Origin: Micropruina sp.
Lineage (GTDB): Bacteria; Actinomycetota; Actinomycetes; Propionibacteriales; Propionibacteriaceae
Direction: 5' to 3'
NCBI GenBank assembly: GCA_016711105.1
Contig: JADJTO010000015.1
Location: 1 to 46,841, forward strand
Length of the DNA stretch: 46,841 bases
Numbering within the stretch: the stretch's first letter is position 1; each line of letters starts with the position of its first letter. Shown piece by piece: positions 17,319 to 24,382 of this stretch. A program made the translations under genes and the position numbers. The notes beneath the pieces are model-generated. The model worked only from the letters and a program-made list of their open reading frames with translations, ran no database searches and was not told the DNA's origin.

Positions 17319-17747
17319 CTACGGCGTCCAGGACGCGAGCAGGGCGAAACAGATGCCGGCTCCGAGCAGCACGACAACGCCGATGGCGAGCAACAGCCCC
17401 GCCCCGAACCGCGAGGTGGCCGGACGAGACGCCAAGATGATGGAGCCGATCAGGTAAACCAACCCGGGCAGGACGAACAGGACCAGCACGGTGCTTTCCG
17501 CCCAACCTGCGGGGAAGAGGTTCGCCAGCGCCGCGCTGAGCAGCGGACCGCCAACCATCACGACCACCCCGACCACCAGCCCCAGCAGCAGCGACCCGCC
17601 GCCGCGGGCACCCTTGCCCGGTGGGATCCAGCGCGACCCACCCGCACCTGCTCCAGGCGGGAAGCCCGGCGGTCCGGGCGGTGGTGGCGGGGGCGGCTGA
17701 CCCGGCGGCTGGAAGTCGGGGGAACCGGGAGGATTCGGAGCGCTCAT
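17319..17747 (-). CDS. Pro-rich N-terminus, three-helix membrane protein
   Basis: A 142-residue protein. Residues 1-50 are Pro/Gly-rich (runs of Pro after QPPG) and the rest has three hydrophobic helices (SLLLGLVVGVVVMVGGPLL, VLVLFVLPGLVYLIGSII, GAGLLLAIGVVVLLGAGICF). This layout is common in actinobacterial membrane proteins of unknown function. The ATG overlaps the stop of the Lgt-like gene (ATGA), and the radical SAM gene begins three bases after its own stop. It is thus the second gene of a tightly coupled four-gene operon. No catalytic motif is seen. Confidence 0.65.
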   Translation of the reverse strand: MSAPNPPGSPDFQPPGQPPPPPPPGPPGFPPGAGAGGSRWIPPGKGARGGGSLLLGLVVGVVVMVGGPLLSAALANLFPAGWAESTVLVLFVLPGLVYLIGSIILASRPATSRFGAGLLLAIGVVVLLGAGICFALLASWTP

Positions 17748-18537
17748 GCAGGCGTCCTTTCAAGGTGTGCGCGTAGCGTTGCCGAACGGCGGCGCTGCCA
17801 GGCTGTGTGAACCAACCGCCAGATCCGTCGGCTGAGCAGCGGAAGGGTAAGGGCCAGGAACCATTGCGCCCGGGTCAGGCCCCACGAGACCGGCTCCTGG
17901 GCGCGGACGAACTCGACGCCGAACCGGAACAGCGCGTAGGCGGCGACGTAGCCGATGAACAGTTCGCCCGGGCGGGTCGGGGCGTCCCGGAAGCGCCAGA
18001 GGACGGCGAAGGCCACGGCGTGGAACAGGATTTCGTAGGCGTAGGAGGGGTGCAGGCCGACACCGGCCACACCGCCGACCACCGCTACCTGCTGCTCGGT
18101 GAGCACGATCCCCACTCGCCGCCGGTGGGCCGTCCGGGCAGTTCGGTGAGCAGGCAGCCGACCCGTCCGAACACCAGCGCCAAGGCAACCGCTGGAGCGA
18201 ACAGATCCCCGGTCGAAGTCCGATAACCAGTGATCCGTTTGGCGAACTCGACGCCGATCCAGGCGCCGACGAGCCCCGCGATGATGCTGCGATTGCCCTG
18301 CTCCCACCACTGCAGCAGCGAGGCGTTCTGGGTGAGGTCAAGCTGCTGCGGCCAGGTCAGCAGCCGAGCGCCGATAGCACCGAACGCCACCGCCATCCCC
18401 GCGATCACCCAGAGGCGATCATCGGCCAGGCGACGACGTCGCACCTCCGCGGCGAACCAGCCCAGGGCAGCGCAGATTCCCAGGCCCATCCACACGGCAT
18501 GGGTCAGGTCGTCGCCCGCAAGCGGGAGCGGAAACAT
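17744..18537 (-). CDS. Prolipoprotein diacylglyceryl transferase (Lgt)-like membrane protein (frameshift in the read)
   Basis: A polytopic membrane protein related to Lgt, which moves diacylglycerol from phosphatidylglycerol to lipoprotein cysteines. Retained Lgt landmarks are a GRxG-type segment (LVFGRVGCLLTELPGRPTGG, about 122-141), LHPSYAYEILFH and the LFRFGVEFVR segment holding the catalytic-region arginine. The segment matching the essential SFHGGLIG of E. coli Lgt reads SIIAGLVG, so the histidine is missing. A true Lgt role is therefore doubtful. The break lies in the CCCC run at 18110-18113, and one more base gives 264 residues with GEWGIVLTEQQ across the join. It is first in the operon with the radical SAM gene. 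Confidence 0.7.
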
Positions 18538-18594
18538 GCGCCCACCCTAGACCCGGCCGCCGACGATTCTCAGCCCCAGGAGGCCGACACCCGC

Positions 18595-18600
18595 TACCTT
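18595..18600 (+). promoter_or_regulatory. Candidate -10 for leaderless mmuM mRNA
   Basis: TACCTT ends seven bases before the ATG at 18608 and no Shine-Dalgarno is visible. The transcript would start at or next to the start codon. Confidence 0.35.
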
Positions 18601-18607
18601 GGTCGCC

Positions 18608-19549
18608 ATGAATCCGAACCTTGCTGAGGTGCTGCGTGAGCGTCCGGTCGTCCTTGACGGCGGTTTTGCGACTCAACTGGAGCGTCGAGGTCACAACCTG
18701 AGCGACACGCTGTGGTCGGCTCGGCTCCTGCTGGAGGACGCCGACGCGATCGTCGCCGCGCACGCCGACTTCTTCGCCGCCGGCGCCGAGGTGGCGATCA
18801 CCGCCTCGTATCAGGTCAGCGCTTCGGGGTTTCAGGCCCAGGGCCTGGATCACGCCGACTACGTCCGCGCCCTGCAGGACAGCGTCACGCTGGCCCGACG
18901 GGCCGCCGACTCCTTCGACGACGGACGTCCGCGCTGGGTCGCCGCCTCGGTCGGCCCCTACGGCGCGGCGCGGGCCGATGGCTCGGAATACCGCGGTGAC
19001 TACGACCTCGACGTGGCCGGGCTGCGCGCGTGGCATCGTCCGCGGCTGGAGCTGTTGGCCGCAGCCGGGGCCGACCTGCTGGCCATCGAGACCATCCCGA
19101 GCCTGGCCGAGGTTGAGGCGGTGCTGACCGAAGTGGCCGCACTGGGGGTTCCGGCCTGGCTCTCGCTGACCGCCGACGGTGCCCGCACTCGCCGCGGTGA
19201 GTCGCTGCGCGAGGCGTTCAGCATGGCCGCCGAGGTGCCCGGCCTCGTGGCCGTGGGGGCCAACTGTTGCGACCCCGACGCTCTGGACGCCGTGCTCGCC
19301 GCCGCAGAGGGGATCGGCCTGCCGGTGCTGTTCTACCCGAACTCCGGTGAGGTCTGGGATGCCGCCCGGCGGGTCTGGACGGGCTCCCCCACGGTCGGGA
19401 ACCTGGGTGCGGGGTGGGTGCAGCAGGGCGTCCGGCTGGTCGGCGGCTGCTGCCGGGTCACTCCCGATCAGATCGGCGCCATCGCCGCGTCGCTGAGTTA
19501 CCGTGCTCAGCGGTGGTACGACCAGCTGACCGGACGGCCCTCGGCGTAG
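18608..19549 (+). CDS. mmuM: Homocysteine S-methyltransferase
   Basis: A 313-residue zinc enzyme that makes methionine from homocysteine using S-methylmethionine or SAM. Support: LDGGFATQLERRG at the start, VAASVGPYGA, and the zinc-binding cysteines in GANCC and GGCCRVTP. The ATG at 18608 is preferred to the GTG at 18599 because of the -10-like element ending seven bases upstream, although the start is uncertain by three codons. Its 3' end overlaps the convergent NUDIX gene by 43 bases. It appears to be a single transcription unit. Confidence 0.9.
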   Translation: MNPNLAEVLRERPVVLDGGFATQLERRGHNLSDTLWSARLLLEDADAIVAAHADFFAAGAEVAITASYQVSASGFQAQGLDHADYVRALQDSVTLARRAADSFDDGRPRWVAASVGPYGAARADGSEYRGDYDLDVAGLRAWHRPRLELLAAAGADLLAIETIPSLAEVEAVLTEVAALGVPAWLSLTADGARTRRGESLREAFSMAAEVPGLVAVGANCCDPDALDAVLAAAEGIGLPVLFYPNSGEVWDAARRVWTGSPTVGNLGAGWVQQGVRLVGGCCRVTPDQIGAIAASLSYRAQRWYDQLTGRPSA

Positions 19550-19980
19550 GGCATCACGCCATGGAACGGGCGCGGGTCCGCGTCGAAGACCAGCGGCAGG
19601 AAGTGCCGGTCGCCCTCCCACATCGGCAACCGGGCCAGGTCGTCGAGGCGCACCCAGCTCAGCGGCCCGTCCTCGTTTCGCTCCGGCACGGTCCCTTCGA
19701 AGGAATCAACGACGAAGACGAAACCGAGCCAGTTCTCGCCGTCGAAACCGGGCCAGGAGACGGTGCCGCGCAGCCGTTGGGTCACCACGGTGATCCCGGC
19801 CTCTTCGGCCAGTTCCCGGTGCAGACAGCCGACCACGTCCTCGCCGGCCTCGAGCTTGCCGCCCAGACCGTTGTACTTGCCCTGGTGGCTATCGCCGTCG
19901 CGGCTGCGCAGCACCATCAGCACCCGATCCGCCTCCGGCGACAGCACGTAGCCCAGCACCCCGATCACCGGGGTGAACAT
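19507..19980 (-). CDS. NUDIX hydrolase (8-oxo-dGTP diphosphatase-like)
   Basis: A 157-residue NUDIX protein. The Nudix box is complete (GGKLEAGED, then CLHRELAEEAGI, matching GX5EX7REXXEEXG). It is closest in feel to MutT/8-oxo-dGTP diphosphatases (NGLGGKLEAGE; PMWEGDRHFLP), which clear oxidised nucleotides or similar diphosphates. The substrate is not proven. The ATG shares its first base with the last base of the tsaD stop (TGATG), so it is the last gene of the tsaEB-rimI-tsaD operon. It overlaps mmuM tail to tail. Confidence 0.85.
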   Translation of the reverse strand: MFTPVIGVLGYVLSPEADRVLMVLRSRDGDSHQGKYNGLGGKLEAGEDVVGCLHRELAEEAGITVVTQRLRGTVSWPGFDGENWLGFVFVVDSFEGTVPERNEDGPLSWVRLDDLARLPMWEGDRHFLPLVFDADPRPFHGVMPYAEGRPVSWSYHR

Positions 19981-21022
19981 CAGACCAGCACCCGGCTCAC
20001 CGGCAGGCCGGAGTCGGCGCCGATCTGCAGCGAGGATGGTGGCAGCCCGCGGCGGATCACTTCGGCGCCCAGCACGGCCATCATCGCCCCGTTGTCGGTG
20101 CACAGCCCCGGACGCGGACGGCGCAACGTGATCCCGCGCTCGGCCGTCCGTTCCTCCAGCAGGGCGCGCAGCCGTGAGTTGGCGGCCACCCCGCCCCCGA
20201 TCAACAGCTGGGAGACGCCGTGGTGCTCGCAGGCGTCGACCGCCTTCGCGGTGAGCACATCGCAGACCGCCTCCTGGAAGGAGGCGGCGACATCGGGGAT
20301 CGGCACGTCCAGGCCATCGCGCTGCCGGGTTTCCACCCAGCGGGAGACTGCGGTTTTCAGTCCGGAGAAGGAGAAGTCGAAGCGGTGCCGCACCAGGTCT
20401 TTCTGCGCGGTCAGCCCCCGCGGGAACCTGATCGCGGTCGGGTCACCCTGCGCCGCGGCCCGATCGATCACCGGTCCGCCGGGGTAGGCCAAGCCGAGCA
20501 GCCGGGCCACCTTGTCGTAGGCCTCGCCGGCCGCGTCGTCGATGGTGGAGCCGATGTCGGTGATCTGGGAGGTGATGTCGTCCACCCGAAGCAGCGAGGT
20601 GTGCCCCCGCTGACCAGCAGCGCCATGCACGGTTGCGGCAGCGGTCCGTGGTCGAGCAGGTCGACCGCGACGTGGCCGACCAGGTGGTTCAGCCCGTACA
20701 GCGGCTTGTTCAGCGTGGCCGCCAGGGCCTTGGCCGCCGACAACCCGATCACCAGCGCACCCATCAGTCCGGGTCCGGCGGTGACGGCGATCCCGTCCAG
20801 GTCGGCCAGGTCGACCTTCGCCGTGGCCAAGGCCCGCTCCAACGCCGGACGCATCGCCTCCAGGTGCGCGCGGGAGGCGATCTCGGGCACCACCCCGCCG
20901 TACCGGACGTGCTGCTCCACCGACGAAGCCACCTCGTTGGCCAGCAGCTCGTGGCCGCGGACGATGCCGATCCCGGTCTCATCGCAGGACGATTCAATCC
21001 CCAACACCAGCGGCCCGCTCAT
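19980..21022 (-). CDS. tsaD: tRNA N6-threonylcarbamoyladenosine transferase TsaD (frameshift in the read)
   Basis: TsaD (Kae1/YgjD) transfers threonylcarbamoyl to A37 of ANN-decoding tRNAs with TsaB and TsaE. The N-terminal frame has GIESSCDETGIGIV, NEVASSVEQH, the metal-binding NHLVGH and ALLVSGG. The C-terminal frame continues with GHTSLLRVDD, FDFSFSGLKTAV, LLIGGGVAANSRLR and CTDNGAMMA. The family motif SGGHTSL is split at the five-C run 20604-20608, and one more base restores it and gives 347 residues, the usual length. The gene is nearly universal, so a read error is likely. Its start overlaps the rimI stop by four bases. Confidence 0.93.
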
Positions 21023-21471
21023 GGCACCCCTCCCAGGTTGCGCTCCAGCACCAGGGCGTGACGACCCGGTCCGTAGTAATCCCGTCGGTCCGCGATCACG
21101 GCAAAGCCCGCCCTGTCGTAGAGCGCCCGGGCCGCAGTGTTGTCCTGCTCGACCTCCAGGAGCACCCGTTCGGCCCCCAGACCGGAGACCCGGCCGAAAC
21201 CTTCGGCGAGCAGCACCCTGGCCAGGCCGGTTCGGCGAGCCCTGGGCCGGACGACCACCCGGTGCAGATCGGCGGTGTCGGCGACCACCTGAAACGTGGC
21301 CACCCCGTCGATCAGGTCGTCGCGCTCGGCAGCAGCAACCAGGACGACCCGGTCAGACCCGTTCAACTCGGCCAGCCAGGCGGCTTCGCCCCACTGCTGG
21401 TCGGCGTCGAAGCCGCTTCGTTCCAGGGACATGATCCGACCCAGATCCTCGATCGTGGCGGTCATGATCAT
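21019..21471 (-). CDS. rimI: Ribosomal protein S18-alanine N-acetyltransferase
   Basis: A 150-residue GNAT acetyltransferase in the classical tsaB-rimI-tsaD position. It has the acetyl-CoA pyrophosphate-binding motif (VVRPRARRTGLARVLL) and the typical LEVEQDNTAARALYDRAGF and RRDYYGPGRHALVL segments near the end. RimI acetylates the N-terminal alanine of ribosomal protein S18. The start ATG at 21471 overlaps the tsaB stop (ATGA). An in-frame ATG two codons on is the alternative. Confidence 0.9.
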   Translation of the reverse strand: MIMTATIEDLGRIMSLERSGFDADQQWGEAAWLAELNGSDRVVLVAAAERDDLIDGVATFQVVADTADLHRVVVRPRARRTGLARVLLAEGFGRVSGLGAERVLLEVEQDNTAARALYDRAGFAVIADRRDYYGPGRHALVLERNLGGVP

Positions 21472-22127
21472 GCCCGCTTCCCGACCGCGAGCCGAGGCTG
21501 CAGCAAGGTCGACTTCCGCTTCGTCGGCACCTCCGCGTCCGGACGGCGCAGGTAGAGCGGGGTCAACCCGAGATCGGGCAGGTCGGCGCCGATCAAGGCC
21601 AACACGCCGGCATCCAGCGTGGTGGGTGCCCCCACCCCAAGATTCGCGCCCGGCACCAACGAGGCGCCAGGGCCGGCCAGCGGCAGCGCCGGGACGAGCT
21701 CGGCCGCGGTGACCAACGGTCCTTCGACGCGCTGACCGCCGCGGTAATGGGCCCAGTACACCTCGCGACGGCGGGCGTCGGTGGCGATCACGAACTCCTC
21801 CGGAGCACCGGAGCGCACCCATTGGGCGGCGATCCCGTCCAGGCTGCACACGCCGCGGACGGACGCGCCGGTCACCGACGCGATCACCTGGGCGGTGACC
21901 ACGCCGACCCGCAGCCCGGTGAACGGCCCCGGGCCGATCCCGACCACGATCTGAGTGACCTCGCTCAGGGAAACCCCGGCGCCAGCGGTCGCCTCAACGA
22001 TCATCGGCATCAGCTGCTCGGCGTGCGCCCGCCGATCGGCCAGCAGGTGGCTGGCAACCACCACCCCGTCCACGGCGAGGCCGCAACAGACGTCGGTGGA
22101 CGTGTCGATACCAAGCGTGATGTTCAT
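21468..22127 (-). CDS. tsaB: t6A biosynthesis protein TsaB
   Basis: A 219-residue ASKHA-fold partner of TsaD in tRNA t6A37 formation. N-terminal signatures are LGIDTSTDVCCGLAV, RRAHAEQLMPMI and VVGIGPGPFTGLRVGV; the C-terminal half is variable as usual. It starts within the tsaE stop and its stop overlaps rimI, so all four genes are translationally coupled. Confidence 0.93.
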   Translation of the reverse strand: MNITLGIDTSTDVCCGLAVDGVVVASHLLADRRAHAEQLMPMIVEATAGAGVSLSEVTQIVVGIGPGPFTGLRVGVVTAQVIASVTGASVRGVCSLDGIAAQWVRSGAPEEFVIATDARRREVYWAHYRGGQRVEGPLVTAAELVPALPLAGPGASLVPGANLGVGAPTTLDAGVLALIGADLPDLGLTPLYLRRPDAEVPTKRKSTLLQPRLAVGKRA

Positions 22128-23071
22128 CGGGTCACCTCGTTCAGATCGATCCCAGCCCAGCGGGGGCCCAAGGCGGTCAGGAAGACCAGGCGGGTCTCAT
22201 CCTCAGGATCCAGGCCGCGGCGGATGTCGATCTCCAGCCGCTCGGGGCCCAGGCCTTCGGCGATCCCGGCCCCCCACTCCACCAGCGTCACCGACTCGGC
22301 CAGCGAGGCCTCCAAGTCGAGGTCTTCCAGCTCACCGAAGCTGCCCAGCCGGTAGGCGTCCACATGGACCAGCGCCGGCCCCTCGGCCAGCGGCGGATGG
22401 ACCCGAGACAGGACGAAGGTGGGCGAGATCACCGGCCCGCCGACGTTGAGCCCGGCCCCGATCCCCTGCGTCAAGGTGGTCTTACCGGCCCCCAGATCAC
22501 CGGACGCGATGATGACGTCGCCGGCCACAAGGAGTCCCGCGAGTCGGCGTCCGAGGGCCTGCATCTCGTCGGCGGTCGCGGCTTCGGCGACCACCGGAAG
22601 GGCCCGGCGTAGCAGAAGCGTGTGCGCACCCCCGCCCACGGGGACGAAGCCGTGACGCCCCCACCAGGCGGCGATGTAGCCGAACTCGACCCGCGCCTCC
22701 ACGTCCACGGTGGTGGCCCCACGCAGCGCCAGCAGGTCGAGGACGGCGTTGACCAGCAGAGTGGCGATGCCCAGTCGCTGGGCGGTGGGATCGACCGAAA
22801 CCCGGGTCAGCCGGGCAGCGCCTTCGCGAACCTCGACCAGCATGGAGGCCACGGGGGCTCCCGCCACCTCGGCGATCAGTCCGAAGCCGTCGATCAACCG
22901 GTCGCGTACCGAGGCGACAGTGTCGGAAAGGCCCGCGGCCGGCGGATCAACCGGGGGCCGGTGCCCAAAGGCGGAGCGAACCAGCCGGACGATCTCGGCA
23001 GCGTCCGCGGCATCGGCCGTACGGACGCGGATCGTCCGCCCATCGGCCAGAACGGCCTCGGCGATCAGCAT
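22124..23071 (-). CDS. tsaE: GNAT-TsaE fusion: acetyltransferase domain plus t6A-complex ATPase
   Basis: A 315-residue two-domain protein. Residues 1-155 are a GNAT-like acetyltransferase (VRTADAADAAEIVRLVRSAF, then VSVDPTAQRLGIATLLVNAV as the acetyl-CoA loop, and WGRHGF). Residues about 160-315 are TsaE, with Walker A GDLGAGKTTLTQGIG at 191-205, ISPTFVLSR and HVDAYRL. TsaE drives the TsaB-TsaD cycle in t6A synthesis. The ATG at 23071 begins the plausible GNAT fold; an upstream GTG at 23104 has no better site. A second acetyltransferase, RimI, sits two genes on, so the fused GNAT probably has another target. It is the first gene of the operon. Confidence 0.88.
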   Translation of the reverse strand: MLIAEAVLADGRTIRVRTADAADAAEIVRLVRSAFGHRPPVDPPAAGLSDTVASVRDRLIDGFGLIAEVAGAPVASMLVEVREGAARLTRVSVDPTAQRLGIATLLVNAVLDLLALRGATTVDVEARVEFGYIAAWWGRHGFVPVGGGAHTLLLRRALPVVAEAATADEMQALGRRLAGLLVAGDVIIASGDLGAGKTTLTQGIGAGLNVGGPVISPTFVLSRVHPPLAEGPALVHVDAYRLGSFGELEDLDLEASLAESVTLVEWGAGIAEGLGPERLEIDIRRGLDPEDETRLVFLTALGPRWAGIDLNEVTR

Positions 23072-23180
23072 GCGCACCCCACCACGAATCCGGACAAGAA
23101 CCAACGGAGTTTATCAACCCTGCCCGGGCAACACGTGCACTCCGGCGGCCGGACTGGTTGAACACCGGACGTGCCGGGAA

Positions 23181-23220
23181 CAACACGAAGCCCCGGCGGG
23201 TTCGCCGGGGCTTCGTGTTG
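23181..23220 (-). terminator. Long perfect hairpin after mtlD
   Basis: CAACACGAAGCCCCGGCG at 23181-23198 pairs perfectly with 23203-23220 across a GGTT loop, an 18-bp stem. It lies between the mtlD stop and tsaE. The minus-strand side is followed only by a weak T-rich start (TTCC), so termination strength is uncertain, but the position fits the end of the mtlA-mtlD operon. Confidence 0.75.
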
Positions 23221-23240
23221 AACAGTCGGTGACGCGTGGG

Positions 23241-24381
23241 TCAGGCGCCTTGCCTGGCCCGAATCACGGCCACCACGTCGGCGAAGAGCGGATGCTCCGG
23301 TGCCAACCCGGTGATCGTTGCCGTCGCGTCCTCGGCGGTGTTGCTGGCCAGGATCGCCTGCAACGCAGTCGCCTCGGGATCATCAGCGGTGTCGAACAGC
23401 AGCCCCGCGCCGATCGCAGCCAGCAGTCCCTCGCGCGGCATGCCACGCTCAGCCAGCTGCGAGGCCGGGCTGATGAACCGCTCATTGCGGCTCAACTTCC
23501 GCAGCGGCGCCCGGCCCACCCGCAGGGTGGTGTCGGGCAGGGAGGGGTTGGCGAAGCGCTTCAGAATCTTCTGCACGTACGCCTGCTGAACCTCAGGATC
23601 CACCCCGTGCTTGGCCACGATCAGCGACGCGGTATCGGCCAGGACGGCCGCCACCCGCTCGAAGATCGCCTCGTCCGCCAGGGCGTCGGAGAGCTTCTCG
23701 ATCCCCGCCGCGTAACCGAACCAGGCCGAGGTGGCGTGGCCGGTGTTCACGGTGAAGAGCTTGCGCTCGATGTAGGGCTCGAGGTCCTCCACCCAGGTCA
23801 CGCCCGGGATGTTCGGCTCATTGCCACCGAACGGACCCCGATGGATCGCCCACTCGAAGAAGTTCTCCACGGTGACGTCCAGGCCGGCGTTGGGATCCTG
23901 GTTCGGCACGATCCGGTCGACCGCCGTGTTGGCGAAAATGGCCCGTTGGGCCAGGTCGTCCCCGGCGTAGTTCTTTGCCCACCTCGGCGGCCAGGATGTC
24001 GGTGCCGTTGATCGCATTCTCACAAGCCATCACCGCGACCGGGGACGCGCCCGCCTCCCTGGCCGCGATCCCGGCGGCAATCGCCGGAGCCACGAACTTC
24101 AGGATGTGAGCCCCGACGGCCGTGGTGACCACGTCCGCGGTGGCGATGGCTGCCGTGAGTTCCTGCGCCTGGGTGGCGGAGTTGAGGGCGGAGTACCCGC
24201 GGACCACCGTGGTCCGCGGGTCGTCCCCAACTTCGTGCACTGAGTAGGACTCGCTGTTCTTCAGTCCCTCGATGAGGGCGTCGGAGACATCGGCGAAGAC
24301 CACGTCGTAGCCCGCATTGCTGAGCAGGAGTCCGACGAAGCCTCGTCCGATGTTGCCCGCACCGAAGTGCACTGCTTTCAT
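23241..24381 (-). CDS. mtlD: Mannitol-1-phosphate 5-dehydrogenase (one-base insertion in the read)
   Basis: MtlD oxidises mannitol-1-phosphate, delivered by MtlA, to fructose-6-phosphate with NAD. The N-terminal frame has KAVHFGAGNIGRGFVGLLL (Rossmann) and VMACENAINGTDIL. The other frame continues KNYAGDDL, FANTAVDRIVPNQ, the typical FFEWAIHRGPF region, RKLFTVNTGHATSAWFGY and the helical C-terminal domain. The join is near 23976: removing one G from the GGG run gives AEVAKNYAGDD and 379 residues, the usual length. It starts one base after the mtlA stop. A pseudogene is possible but not favoured. Confidence 0.92.
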
Positions 24382-24382
24382 G

